The notes beneath the pieces were generated by a model. That model saw nothing but the letters and a program-made list of their open reading frames with translations, did no database searches and had not been told where the DNA came from. Of a DNA stretch of 64,000 bases, positions 45,087 to 56,515 are shown piece by piece (position 1 is the stretch's first letter; each line of letters opens with the position of its first letter). Origin of the DNA: Ariolimax columbianus (taxonomy: Eukaryota > Mollusca > Gastropoda > Stylommatophora > Arionidae); NCBI GenBank assembly GCA_036924085.1, contig JAVGWX010000012.1:29783979-29847978 (forward strand), written 5' to 3'. The position numbers were made by a program, and so were the translations under genes.

Positions 45087-45284
45087 CAGGGTTATTTAAG
45101 AACACAAACAGACATCGGGTCGACCAACAATGGCAAAAGTTAACGACACGGTTAGTGGTAACATACTATCCAAGACAACACCTTACACTCACTACGTGTA
45201 TATGAAAACTGGATGTGTTACAGCAGCTTGGCCAACAAAGAGATGATTGTCATTGTGATTCACGTAGTTGTGAGCCAATTGAGA

Positions 45285-45400
45285 AATTTAACATTGCACT
45301 ACAGCCAGGAGGACCAAGGTCCACCTTTTTCAGTGTGCATTGGGATATAAAAAGAGCTACTTCAAACCAGCAACCAAAGACAATTTGCCACGAGTGAATA
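45285..45400 (+). repeat. Interspersed repeat family B, best-preserved copy
   Basis: It contains ATTGCACTACAGCCAGGAGG, ACCAAGGTCCACC, TTCAGTGTGCATTGGGATAT and AAAAAGAGCTACTTCAAACC. It sits about 300 bp upstream of C1q exon 1, in opposite orientation to the gene. Confidence 0.6.
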
Positions 45401-45424
45401 ACTCAGTACTGGTCACATCGAAAA

Positions 45425-46060
45425 CAAACATCATCATAGACTAGACACACAAAAACAAACATCATCATAGACCAGACACACAAAAACAAACATCATCATA
45501 GACACACAAAAACAAACATTATCATAGACTAGACACACAAAAACAAACATCATCATAGACACACAAAAACAAACATTATCATAGACCAGACACACAAAAA
45601 CAAACATCATCATAGACTAGACACACAAAAACAAACATCATCATAGACCAGACACACAAAAACAAACATCATCATAGACACACAAAAACAAACATTATCA
45701 TAGACTAGACACACAAAAACAAACATCATCATAGACTAGACACACAAAAACAAACATAATCATAGACTAGACATACAAAAACAAACATCATCATAGACTA
45801 GACACACAAAAACAAACATCAACATGGACTAGACACAAGAAAACAAACATCAGCATGGACTAGACACAAGAAAACAAACATCAGCATGGACTAGACACAA
45901 GAAAACAAACAACGTTATGGACTAGACACATGAAAACCAACATCATCATGGACTAGATACAAGAAAACGAACAAAATCCTGGACTACACGCAAACAAACA
46001 AACATCATCCTAGACTAGACACTAGAAAACAAATATCATCATGGATTAGACACATGAAAA
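45425..46060. repeat. ~31-bp minisatellite
   Basis: About 20 units of CAAAAACAAACATCATCATA plus GACTAGACACA. A shorter variant lacks the CTAGAC part. The right end degrades into ACAAGAAAACAAACATCAGC variants. Confidence 0.9.
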
Positions 46061-46198
46061 CCAGAAACCAGTTAACTACGTTACCAGATCGCTACTAATT
46101 CGACAATGACTATTTCACAATTTTTCAGAAATTTCTGCTAAACCTTCACTCTTACTACTACAATCAGTCAATTAATCACAATATATCAATCCTTCCAA

Positions 46199-46313
46199 AT
46201 ATCTCAGTCAAGCTGTAAATTAGCGACCCGGCGCATTCCGCTCTCTGCACTACATCCTACTAAATGCATAGCCCTGTTCAAGACTTGGTAGCAAGAGATT
46301 GAGAACGAACGCG
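46199..46313 (+). mobile_element. Interspersed repeat with SINE-like core, 3' fragment
   Basis: TCAGTCAAGCTGTAAATTAG through GATTGAGAACGAACGCGG matches the 3' third of the element at 30182-30540. The core and 5' part are missing. Confidence 0.65.
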
Positions 46314-46394
46314 GACGAAGAAGAAGAATCTATCAATCAAAACCGTTTTTAGCTCTCGTGAGAAGCATAGATTTACAGCACATTCGCTGCAAGT

Positions 46395-46765
46395 CATCAC
46401 TTTAAGAATAGCTTGTCTTTCTTCCAGGCAAAATTCTACTCCTCAGATAAAAGACACCAGAAACACTTATAGAACACTGTCTTTCTTCCAGACAAAACAC
46501 TACTCCTCAGATAAAAGACACCAGAAACACTTATATAACTTTCGAACTTTCTCCCAAGGAGAACTACATCCTAGGTAAAACTCACTAGATACACTCGTAG
46601 AACTGACTTTCTCCTAGGTAAAACTCACTAGATACACTGGTAGAACTGACTGACTTTCTCCTAGGTAAAACTCACTAGATACACTGGTAGAACTGACTGA
46701 CTTTCTCCTAGGTAAAACTCACTAGATACACTGGTAGAACTGACTTTCTCCTAGGCAAAACTCCA
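46395..46765. repeat. Two adjacent tandem repeats (~68 bp x2 and ~43-47 bp x5)
   Basis: CTACTCCTCAGATAAAAGAC ACCAGAAACACTTATA occurs twice (about 46436 and 46500). From 46560, CCTAGGTAAAACTCACTAGA TACACTGGTAGAACTGAC units follow, with a 4-bp CTGA length difference between units. Confidence 0.88.
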
Positions 46766-47540
46766 CACCCCAGCTGAATTAGTAGTCTTGCGTTTTCTCT
46801 CAGGCAAACCTTTAAACCTTAGGTAGTGTGGACGCTGATTTGTAAGAAAGCAAGAATTCTAATGATAACACCATGGCAGCTAGAACTACCACCACAATCA
46901 CTCCACGTCTGAAACGGCGTCCTAAAGCCGCAGCGATGAAAATGTAAGAACTAATTCTGCTGTTAATAACAAGTGGCCAGGCAGTGAATGAGCTGAAGAA
47001 AGCTAATGTACTATCAGATATGACCCCATTGTGTTTTTACAATTTGCGTTCTCAGGGGCGTAGACAGCCAGTCGCATGACGGTTCGTGTTGAGATAAAGG
47101 TTTCCACGTGTGATATGAAGCACCGAAGTTTAGTTCTGGTGCGATGTTCTCTATTTTCGGCCCAGCACAGCCGCTATCTGCAATGTTTGTTGTTGGCGGC
47201 TGACTTTACTTTCATTTTCTTTTGGATGTCCACAGTCTTACCTACAAAGTAGCAGGTGGTTTGGAATCATAGTGTCCTTCTATTAGGTTAGCAGTCTTCT
47301 AGGTTGACGAGTCTCTTCTACCGTGGCTGTCTTCATTTTTCTCAGATGGTCTTTTGACAATCTGTCGTCCGCAATGCAGCAGGTGGTTGAAGATGTTTCT
47401 GCCCCCTCCAGAAGATCTGCTATCAAACCTAACGGCTCTCAACTACCCAAAACATATCTTGATGTAGGTCACACGAGACCCGCTCGCTCTGCTTTTTCAA
47501 AGATGTGCGTTTCGACGAGCGAATGAGAGACCGAAAGTGT
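46766..47540. other. Unannotated spacer
   Basis: No gene or element recognised. The open frame at 47323-47526 has no known domain. Confidence 0.4.
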
Positions 47541-47542
47541 GT

Positions 47543-47544
<2 letters not shown>

Positions 47545-47578
<34 letters not shown>

Positions 47579-47588
47579 TAGATAGAGA

Positions 47589-47621
<33 letters not shown>

Positions 47622-47632
47622 TGAGACAGATG
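47545..47632. repeat. (GA)n microsatellite
   Basis: Long GAGAGAGA runs with GATAGATA and GTGAGA interruptions. Confidence 0.93.
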
Positions 47633-47784
47633 GATCTAATTCTGCAAGTTTTGATTGTCTTGAAAACGAGTTAGCAACTGTTTTATTACCATTATGATTG
47701 TTTGTTGGAGGATTTTTTGTTAGAGCCTTCTTTCAAATTCATATTTCTACTGCACAACTAGCAAAAAATTGTGCCAGCTATGAA

Positions 47785-48408
47785 TTAGAAAGACTTCTAC
47801 CTCAAACTGAATTAGAAAGACTTCTACCTCAAACTGAATTAGAAAGACTTCTACCTCAAACTGAATTAGAAAGACTTCTACCTCAAACTGAATTAGAAAG
47901 ACTTCTACATCAAACTGAATTAGAAAGACTTCTACATCAAACTGAATTAGAAAGACTTCTACCTCAAACTGAATTAGAAAGACTTCTACCTGAAACTGAA
48001 TTAGAAAGACTTCTACCTCAAACTGAATTAGAAAGACTTATACCTCAAACTGAATTAGAAAGACTTCTACCTCAAACTGAATTAGAAAGACTTCTACCTC
48101 AAACTGAATTAGAAAGACTTCTACCTCAAACTGAATTAGAAAGACTTCTACCTCAAACTGAATTAGAAAGACTTATACCTCAAACTGAATTAGAAAGACT
48201 TCTACCTCAAACTGAATTAGAAAGACTTCTACCTCAAACTGAATTAGAAAGACTTCTACCTCAAACTGAATTAGAAAGACTTCTACCTCAAACTGAATTA
48301 GAAAGACTTCTACCTCAAACTGAATTAGAAAGACTTCTACCTCAAACTGAATTAGAAAGACTTCTACCTCAAACTGAATTAGAAAGACTTCTATCTCAAA
48401 CTGAATTA
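47785..48408. repeat. 27-bp minisatellite encoding ELERLLPQT in one frame
   Basis: About 23 units of GAATTAGAAAGACTTCTACC TCAAACT with rare changes (CATCAA, ATACCT, GAAACT). On the plus strand only one frame is open; the other two meet stops in every unit. The open frame 47698-48504 begins at TTG, has no in-frame ATG before the array, and no recognisable domain outside it. I call it a minisatellite. An acceptor-like CTACTGCACAACTAG just upstream keeps an exon formally possible. Confidence 0.9.
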
Positions 48409-48569
48409 GCCAATCGTCGTCAGACAGGCCTTGTCATAGAATTCATAGGGGAAGAGGAAGAGAGGCTCACCAAGAGAATAGTTTGTGAAAATGACTTTTG
48501 GTAACTGGAGAGACAGAAACAGACGATCGAGATCGAACTTGCAAGCTGAAGGTTGTCAAGGGACAATGC

Positions 48570-48800
48570 CCTGAAAGGAAATACTGATTTGTTCCCATGT
48601 TATGTGTCCAAGTCCCTAATGTTTGCTTACTAAAGGGCAGCGACCTTGTTTTCTAATTCTGTGTCAGATGTACAATTTTATGTGTTAAGTCCCTAATGTT
48701 CGCTTACTAAAGGGCAGCCACCTTGTTTTCTAATTCTGTGTGAGATGTACAATGTTTTGTGTCCAAGTCCCTAATGTTTGCTCGCTAAGGGGGAACGACC
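48570..48800. repeat. ~92-bp tandem repeat, 2.5 copies
   Basis: AAGTCCCTAATGTTTGCTTA CTAAAGGGCAGCGACCTTG recurs at about 48609, 48690 and 48767. TTTTCTAATTCTGTGTCAGA TGTACAAT lies between the copies. Confidence 0.88.
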
Positions 48801-48954
48801 TTCAGTTTCATGAATCTGAACACAAGTTTACATCGTGTGTCATGTCGTACCAATAACTGCTTCACTACACAGCATCCATTTATAAGAGGTTCTTTAGTTC
48901 CTCCCATGAAAACCTCGATTAATTTGGTCTCCTTTTTTATTCTCAAGATAGAGA

Positions 48955-49175
48955 TTGAGATGGGAAAGGATAAGTACGTTTAAAAGATACGGAACGAAAC
49001 GGGAAGGCAGACGGTGGCTGGAAAATGAGACAGAGACAGACTGAGGGAAAGATTGATTCAAGACATCACGGAGATCCTCAAGGTGATAGCAACAGATGTG
49101 GGAGTTGTGGCTAGAGATCTAGTATCTTACAGATCGGCTGTTGTGAGAGCGAAAGGATATGCTACATGATGGTGA
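48955..49175 (+). mobile_element. LINE 3'-end fragment
   Basis: RLIQDITEILKVIATDVGVV ARDLVSYRSAVVRAKGYAT then stop, and TGATGGTGATGAAGAAG. This matches the end of the LINE at 22070-22680 (the ARERVSFRQTV region and the ATG-rich tail). The copy is strongly 5'-truncated. Confidence 0.72.
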
Positions 49176-49589
49176 TGAAGAAGAATTGTAAGACAAATAA
49201 AAAAATGGAATAAATGAGTAAGTTGATGTAGAATGAGAAGGTTATGACAAAGATGAAGTCGATGATGTTCGTAGTAGAAAAAGAAGAGAACGAAGAAGTT
49301 GAGACGGCGAACAACAACAAAAGTAAAAATAAGTAGGAGATGGCAAGCAAGGAAAAATACAACAAGAAAAATAAGAAAGATATTATGGGCTTTCAGGACA
49401 AACAATAAATAACTGAAAAAGAAAAGAAATATTAGATGAAGTGAAATTAGACATAGCGCAAGAACAAATTAAAAGATAATAACCAGTAGAATAAGAGGAA
49501 ATAGATGAAGAAAAAGAAGACAAAGAACACGATGTAAAAAAAAGAAGAATATAGAGAATAAGTAAAAGATGATTACTGGATACCACATC
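49176..49589. other. A/G-rich sequence
   Basis: Purine-rich low-complexity sequence (GAAGAAGA and AAATAAG words). The long minus-strand open frames here are hydrophobic low-complexity artefacts. Confidence 0.5.
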
Positions 49590-50157
49590 CTTACGCGGCG
49601 GTTTGCGGGTTCCAACTTCTCTTCCTACGATCTCTGTCGTGGGCCATGGTGGACAAGTGGATAATGATGAGTCGCCCATCTGTGGCAACGGTCTCTGTCG
49701 TGGGCCATGGTGGACAAGTGGATAATGATGAGTCGCCCATCTGTGGCAACGGTCTCTGTCGTGGGCCATGGTGGACAAGTGGATAATGATGAGTCGCCCA
49801 TCTGTGGCAACGGTCTCTGTCGTGGGCCATGGTGGACAAGTGGATAATGATGAGTCGCCCATCTGTGGCAACGGTCTCTGTCGTGGGCCATGGTGGATAA
49901 GTGGATAATGATGAGTCGCCCATCTGTGGCAACGGTCTCTGTCGTGGGCCATGGTGGACAAGTGGATAATGATGAGTCGCCCATCTGTGGCAACGGTCTC
50001 TGTCGTGGGCCATGGTGGACAAGTGGATATTGATGAGTCTCCCATCTGTCGTTTCGTGAATATTGTTGCAGAATGGAAGAGTGCCTGCCAGCGCGTTGGT
50101 GGTCGTCTCTGTGGTGCCATGTTGCTGTCGCTGTGTCCGTTCCTGGCAGTAAGTTGA
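49590..50157 (-). mobile_element. LINE C-terminus interrupted by a 60-bp minisatellite
   Basis: The ends match the LINE 3' part seen at 40480-40690: GCGGGTTCCAACTTCTCTTC on one side, and CGTGAATATTGTTGCAGAAT GG plus GTTGGTGGTCGTCTCTGTGG on the other. On the minus strand, RRPPTRWQALFHSA is the GRPPTRW motif, and DRDRRKRSWNPQTAA is the usual ORF end. Between them a 60-bp stretch has expanded. Confidence 0.8.
49635..50045. repeat. 60-bp minisatellite derived from LINE coding sequence, about 7 copies
   Basis: Units contain GTCTCTGTCGTGGGCCATGG, TGGACAAGTGGATAATGATG and AGTCGCCCATCTGTGGCAAC. A single diverged copy of this stretch is present in the LINE at 40515-40575 (GGGCCACGGTGGACCAG, GAGTTGTCCATCTGTGGC). 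60 bp is 20 codons, so all three minus frames stay open for 120-270 codons. Confidence 0.95.
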
Positions 50158-50790
50158 AGATGAAGACAAAGAAAACAAAGTAAAAGAAGGCACATAAGAA
50201 GGAATTAAAGAAAAAATAAAACTATTGCGAAGAATATATACAGGAAGAAGATAAACCAGAGGATGCAAAAGAAGATGAAAAAGAAACGTTACAAAAAAAC
50301 ACACCCTAAGCTGTAGAAGAATAGGGGTGGGGGAGTGCGGTAAGAAGTAGGAGAAAAAGTCGATGAAAATTAAGAAGGAGATGAAGAAATGGCCCATACG
50401 AATGGAAAGAGAAAGAAGGTGCTGATGAAGAGGACTAGGTAAATGTCCTAATTAGAATACCAGTGTCAAAAAACAATGAAGCGGCCACGAGTGTCGTGGA
50501 AGCCATCACGTTTATTGGGTTGACGCCCCTTGTTGTGGGGAGATAAGGCGGTGTGGGCTTTCAGGTTCGAGAACAATAGGACGGGAATGTGGTGACAACT
50601 GGGGTATCTCTGTCCGTGCTAGCGCTAGATATGTGTGATGTATGTGGGAACTCATGTGCGTCCGCACAGACGTAGGTACATACACACACACACGAAAGTG
50701 CGCAGTTTATCCGGATAATAGTATAAAGGTCTGATTACAACAGGCGGTCTATATTCATTTTAAGGTCAAAGAATATTGTTCCCGAATGAC
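50158..50790. other. A/G-rich spacer
   Basis: Purine-rich low-complexity to about 50450. From 50460 to 50790, ordinary sequence with a short ACACACACACACG run near 50682. No gene seen. Confidence 0.4.
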
Positions 50791-50794
50791 GGAA

Positions 50795-51050
50795 CAATCG
50801 TATACGAACAAGTAGAAGAAGTACAAGAATAGAAGGATTCGAACAAGTAGAAGAAGTACAAGAATAGAAGGATACGAACAAGTAGAAGAAGTACAAGAAT
50901 AGAAGGATTCGAACAAGTAGAAGAAGTACAAGAATAGAAGGATTCGAACAAGTAGAAGAACAAGAATAGAAGGATTCGAACAAGTAGAAGAACAAGAATA
51001 GAAGGATACGAACAAGTAGAAGAAGTACAAGAATAGAAGGATACGAACAA
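50795..51050. repeat. ~35-bp A/G-rich minisatellite
   Basis: About seven units of GAAGTACAAGAATAGAAGGA TTCGAACAAGTAGAA, two of them shortened. The minus-strand readings in FYS and LLV are artefacts. Confidence 0.9.
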
Positions 51051-51129
51051 GACGAGGAAGCAGAAGAGAAGAATTAAAAGGAAGAAGAAGAGAGACATGA
51101 AGAAGTGGAGAAGAACAAGAAGATGAAGT

Positions 51130-52080
51130 TGGAGAAGCAAGTGCACTTTAAGAAAATGAAGTTGGAGAAATGCGCTTTAAGAAGGTGAAGTTATAGAAGT
51201 GCACTTTAAGAAGACGAAGTTGGAGAAGTAAGTGCACTTTAAATAGAGGTAGGAGAAGTAAGTGCACTTTAAATAGAGGTAGGAGAAGTAAGTGCACTTT
51301 AAATAGAGGTAGGAGAAGTAAGTGCACTTTAAATAGAGGTAGGAGAAGTAAGTGCACTTTAAGAAGATGAAGTTGGAGAAGTAAGTGCACTTTAAATAGA
51401 GGTAGGAGAAGTAAGTGCACTTTAAATAGAGGTAGGAGAAGTAAGTGCACTTTAAATAGAGGTAGGAGAAGGAAGTGCACTTTAAATAGAGGTAGGAGAA
51501 GGAAGTGCACTTTAAGAAGATGAAGTTGGAGAAGTAAGTGCACTTTAAATAGAGGTAGGAGAAGTAAGTGCACTTTAAATAGAGGTAGGAGAGGGAAGTG
51601 CACTTTAAGAAGATGAAGTTGGAGAAGTAAGTGCACTTTAAATAGAGGTAGGAGAGGGAAGTGCACTTTAAATAGAGGTAGGAGAAGTAAGTGCACTTTA
51701 AATAGAGGTAGGAGAGGGAAGTGCACTTTAAATAGAGGTAGGAGAAGTAAGTGCACTTTAAATAGAGGTAGGAGAGGGAAGTGCACTTTAAGAAGATGAA
51801 GTTGGAGAAGTAAGTGCACTTTAAATAGAGGTAGGAGAGGGAAGTGCACTTTAAGAAGATGAAGTTGGAGAAGTAAGTGCACTTTAAATAGAGGTAGGAG
51901 AAGTAAGTGCACTTTAAATAGAGGTAGGAGAAGTAAGTGCACTTTAAATAGAGGTAGGAGAAGTAAGTGCACTTTAAATAGAGGTAGGAGAGGGAAGTGC
52001 ACTTTAAATAGAGGTAGGAGAGGGAAGTGCACTTTAAATAGAGGTAGGAGAGGGAAGTGCACTTTAAGAAGATGAAGAAG
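51130..52080. repeat. 30/33-bp minisatellite with two interspersed unit types
   Basis: About 31 units. Type 1 is AGAAGTAAGTGCACTTTAAA TAGAGGTAGG (30 bp); type 2 has GAAGATGAAGTTGG instead (33 bp). They recur in an irregular order. Both lengths divide by 3, so a 313-codon minus frame (HLLLLPLFKV repeats) stays open without being a gene. Confidence 0.94.
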
Positions 52081-52207
52081 CTTGGACAAAAGAGAACGAC
52101 GGAGACAATTTCACAAATAAAAAAGACGATGATGGATAAAACTAAAATGTAGAAGGAGTAGAGAAAGAAGAAACTTACTAATTAGATCATTGCTGTTGTT
52201 TGCTGTC

Positions 52208-52352
52208 GAAGACGGATGTGTTGGACCGAAAGGTGCAAATATCGCAGCCAAGCTGTAAACTAGCAACACAATGCATTCAGTTCTCCGGAGTACATCCTGC
52301 TACTTGCAAAGCCTTGTTCAGGGCTTGGTAGTCAGCAGATTGAGAACGAACG
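52208..52352 (+). mobile_element. Interspersed repeat with SINE-like core, 3' copy
   Basis: GAAGACGGATGTGTTGGACC GAAAGGTGCAAATATCGCAG through CAGATTGAGAACGAACGCAG matches the 3' half of 30182-30540. Its core is closest to the SINE core word. Confidence 0.7.
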
Positions 52353-52404
52353 CAGAAGTATTATCATTTCTCTGTACATACGAAATGCTGTTTTGTTCTG
52401 TTCT

Positions 52405-53690
52405 GTTCTAGGAGTTGACTTCACTGCACTCCGGGCATACACATAGGTGCTCAGTCTCTCCCAGCAGATGGCGCAAAGTGTGGATACTGATGGTGCCTGT
52501 AGCCTGTTGGTTGTACATCTTCCTGTTTCGTCCTCTCAGGTTCCCTGATCCACTGAATCCTAATTTGATTCCAAAGTGCCGCTGCCTGTGCCTTGCAGAC
52601 TCATCTAAAGCAGTGTCGTTATACAGTTGGTGGTCCTTGATAACCATCACAATGTCACCTTTATCCATGTCCACTGTGCCTGTCATGGATGCGTATGACG
52701 CCAAAAAATCAGCTCGCTCGTTGCCCGGAACCCCGGCATGACCAGGACAGTAGATCCACACCAGCCCCTAGAGTTTTGAGATCTCCAGCGCTGCTATCCA
52801 CTCATGTCGTAGCCACCCATCTGCACCTTCCGAAGTAGTGTTTGGGAGTCTGACACGATGAATGCTCCTGTTAAAGATGTCTCAGACAGTCACCTCAGAG
52901 CTTCTGTCACCGCCTCCATCTCAATTCTCTTTCTTGATGTGGGAGTCTCGTATGCGCCACTTCGTTCAGCAACGATCCGGTCTTTTATTCTAGCCGATAA
53001 ACCCCAGCCGGATGTTCCACTACTTTGCACCGACCCATCAGTGTATATGATGGTATAACTTTCATGCCTGTTGGCACCTATCAGCTGGTTGACTGCGAGC
53101 TTTGTCTGGCTATTTCGCCCCTTCCTACATTCACTGTCCATGGTTATGATGACCGTGTGGAACTCTGTTAGTGTATCCCCAGTGTGGACCCATTCCTCTC
53201 CCTTGACTATCGTCTCGACTGCAGTCACCTTTCCTATAGTTCGTTCTGCCTGTGCCACCTATGACATACCACTTTTGATTCTGGTTCCCTTGATGTCCGC
53301 AGTGTTATTGTACAGCATGTGCCTGTTGTCCGCTATGACTCGCATATAAGCTGTAGCCTGTGCCACTGTATGCCTGGATGTTACTGACGGCAGTCCCAGC
53401 ATGTACCTCATCTTTATTATCGGGGTATCTCTGGTGCAACCCAACACGAGCCGCATTTCTTCATTTTGGATTCATTCCAGCCGTTCACACTGTGATCTTG
53501 ATAGGGTGAGTATACCCAATCCATAATCAATGATCGAGAGATTCAACTGGCGATAGAGTATGAATAGCAGTCGTTGTTCCAAGTTGGCAGCCCCGGTAAG
53601 ATTTAAACCCATATATTTATCTCCAGGCTGCAATCTCTGGTGAAGACAAATCAACTACCACAAAAGTCTGATATCATAGCTTGTTCCCCA
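52405..53690 (-). mobile_element. I-clade-like LINE 3' part with RNase H domain
   Basis: On the minus strand, LFILYRQLNLSIIDYGLGI (after the RT domain) and MRLVLGCTRDTPIIKMRYML GLPS are followed by an RNase H domain. Its parts are SYTIIYTDGSVQSSGTSGWG (first Asp), RIEMEAVTEALR (Glu), IVSDSQTLL (second Asp) and WIYCPGHAGVPGNERADFLA (last Asp). The ORF closes with a CPECSE motif. An RNase H after RT is typical of I-type LINEs. Frame breaks near 53260, 52890 and 52760 show it is inactive. The RT core is missing. Confidence 0.88.
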
Positions 53691-54354
53691 ACCCTCGACG
53701 CCATCTTTACGCATCGTCTCCCTAGAGATAAACCTTGAATGCAATCACCCCCTTCACGTTGCTTGTTGTGACTTCCGGGAATCCTTCGATTCCGTTGACA
53801 GATTTATTTAATGGAAGACTTCGTGATGTTCAAGAGTTCCTGACACGTTGTTGGAATGAATAAGAGACTACAACTGTCTCTTTCTGACTGTGTCTCAGAT
53901 CACCAACTGCTAGTGCAGACATCAAGATCAGGCTGACAATGCTGCTGACAAGCGCAAGAACAATACAAATGTGACCTCAGGAGTGTACTATAGAAACACG
54001 AAACAAATTCGTGATGCCCATGGCAGTGCAGGAGGATATGACACCAGGTGAACTTGTACACTGGCAAGAGATATTCTCAATTCATCGGCAATTAGTAAAA
54101 TACCTAAAAAACTCAACAAGTTACATCAAAGCAAGGACAATAAGACTGACAGATAAAGGAGACAAATTAAAACACGCCCGCTATACACAGTAAAAGCACA
54201 ATAAATCAGAAGAGAGATTTGGAAGGGCAAGAAGCAAAATGTATTGGACCCATGCAGTAGAAGCAGGCAGTTCAGCATTAGGTGGACAATAATAAAAATG
54301 CATTGGACCCATGCAGTAGAAGCAGACAATTCAGCATTAGGTGGACAATGATAA
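53691..54354. other. Probable LINE-derived sequence and a 59-bp duplication
   Basis: LTVSDHQLL-like wording near 53880 recalls the end of a LINE endonuclease, but frames are broken. Two copies of a ~59-bp piece (ATTGGACCCATGCAGTAGAA) start at about 54243 and 54302. Confidence 0.4.
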
Positions 54355-54895
54355 ACTCCTATAGGACCTAGATTTCGTAGATGATCTAGCACTCCTGAAT
54401 TCTAATGTAGAAGAAGCGCAGGAGAATATAGACCAATTTAGCTACATAGGCTTAACAGATAGGGCTTGAGATAAATGCCTCCAAAACTAAAACCAATGAT
54501 CTAACACTCACAGGAACCGATGTCCAGCTGAATGATCAAGTGAAACAGAAAGTTGATAATTTCAGCAATTTAGATAGTAAAATGAGGCAAAATGGAGATC
54601 TAACAAAGATTCTCATCCCAATCAGCTTAGTCTAATATGCCTTCAAACATTAGGAAATCATTGAAGAAAAGAAGGAGAGGATCAAGAAGAGGAGACTTAA
54701 CTCTAATGTCATCTCGGTGCTCATAACTGGTTGTAGTGGCGGGAACATGACAAAGATGTCATCTCGGTGCTCATAACTGGTTGTAGTGGCGGGAAAATGA
54801 CAAAGATGCTTGAAAAAAGATTGAATGCATTTGAAAACAAATGCATTAGACGTATATTGGGTGTTGTGTGTTGAGAATTCATGACTTACTACTAT
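54355..54895 (+). mobile_element. LINE fragment (mutated RT active-site region onward)
   Basis: DLDFVDDLALLNSNVEEAQE is the RT motif C region with FVDD in place of the usual FADD/YADD. LEINASKTKT, LNDQVKQKVDNFS and, at the end, MLEKRLNAFENKCIRRILGV follow in broken frames. A 56-bp duplication (CATCTCGGTGCTCATAACTG) occurs at about 54706 and 54762. Confidence 0.72.
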
Positions 54896-54959
54896 CAGGA
54901 GCAACAACAACAGTCATAATAACTGGAGAGTCATCCGGCCGCTTTGAGATGTAAGAGGG

Positions 54960-55410
54960 GGTAAGGCAGAGATACATACTCTTTCCTTATCTGTTCAACA
55001 TTTGTGCAGAAAATATGATAAAAAACGTCAAAAATGTAAAGTCCGACCCGTTCACGATTGGATGGAATGACAAACCAGAACTAAGATATGCAGATGATGC
55101 GGTTGTCCTTTCGAAGAGCGCTGCAGGACCAGAACAGGTGCTACGGTTGGTTAAACAACACAGCGAGGAACAACATCTATACAGAAACATTAGGAAAACC
55201 AAGATAGCGTGGACTGATAAGGAAAGAACCAGACCCAAAATGATCTTAAAGAAGGACGATGTTTTGAGCATCACAAGTTTGGAATATCTCGATTAGTTTA
55301 TAAACAACAATAGAGATTGGCAGAAAGAAGTCAGAAGAAGAGTTGGCATGGCAGTACAGAGGTTAACTAAGATGAAAAACTCATGGCAGAACACTAACAA
55401 AATGAAAAAA
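54960..55410 (+). mobile_element. LINE fragment with intact YADD motif
   Basis: YLFNICAENMIKN leads to PELRYADDAVVLSKSAAGPE (YADD at 55087-55098), then QHLYRNIRKTKIAWTDKE and, past a stop, NNNRDWQKEVRRRVGMAVQR L. This is RT motif C to the thumb of an animal LINE. It starts next to, and reads differently from, the fragment at 54355-54895, so two LINEs abut here. It ends at an A-rich run before the CA array. Confidence 0.82.
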
Positions 55411-55439
55411 TAAAAAATATCGATATGACGTTATCTTCC

Positions 55440-56515
55440 CAGTGACAACACATCCGCACACATGCACGCACACATCCGAACACATATTCGCACACATGCA
55501 CACACACACATCTGAACACATGCATGCACACATCCAAACACATGCACAAACAACCGCACACATGCACGCACACATCCGAACACATACACACACACACATC
55601 CGAATACAAATACACACACCTCCGCACACATGCACACGCCCGCACACGCGCACATACACATCCGAACACATAAACACCTCCACACATTCACACACACACA
55701 CACCCGCACCTATACACACATCTGAACACATACGCACACACACACCCGCACACATGCACACACACACACATCCAAATACATACATACACACACATACACC
55801 CGCACACATACACACACACACACCCGCACACATACACACACACATACACCCGCACACATACACATACACATCAGCACACAAACACACCCGGACACATGCA
55901 CACACACACATCAGCACACATACACACACACACACATCCGCACATTTGCACACACACAACCGCACACATGCACACACACACACATCCAAATACATACATA
56001 CACACACATACACCTGCACACATACACACACACACACACCCGCACACATACACACACACACACCTCCGCACACATGCACACGCCCGCACACGCGCACATA
56101 CACATCCGAACACATAAACACCTCCACACATTCACACACACACACCCGCACCTATACACACATCTGAACACATACGCACACACACACCCGCACACATGCA
56201 CACACACACATCCAAATACATACATACACACACATACACCCGCACACATACACACACCCGCACACATACACACAAACACACACCCGCACACATGCACACA
56301 CACACACCAGCACACACATACACACACACATATACACCCGCACACATACACATCAGCACACAAACACACCCGAACACATGCACACACACACACACACATC
56401 AGCACACATACACACACACACACATGCGCACATTTTCACACACAACCCGAACACATGCACACACATATCCGAACACATGCACACATCCGCACACACACAC
56501 ACACACACACAAAGA
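55440..56515. repeat. CA-rich cryptic minisatellite (forward)
   Basis: Words such as ACACATCCGAACACAT, CACCCGCACACATACACA and CACACATCCAAATACATA alternate over 1.07 kb. Blocks repeat on a scale of about 500 bp (compare 55600-55740 with 56060-56190, both with CGCCCGCACACGCGCACATA). The Cys/His-rich open frames on both strands are artefacts. Confidence 0.93.

Noticed and set aside
51148..52089. 313-codon leucine-rich frame on the minus strand
   Set aside because: It is a translation of 30/33-bp repeat units, both divisible by 3, without domain or splice context.
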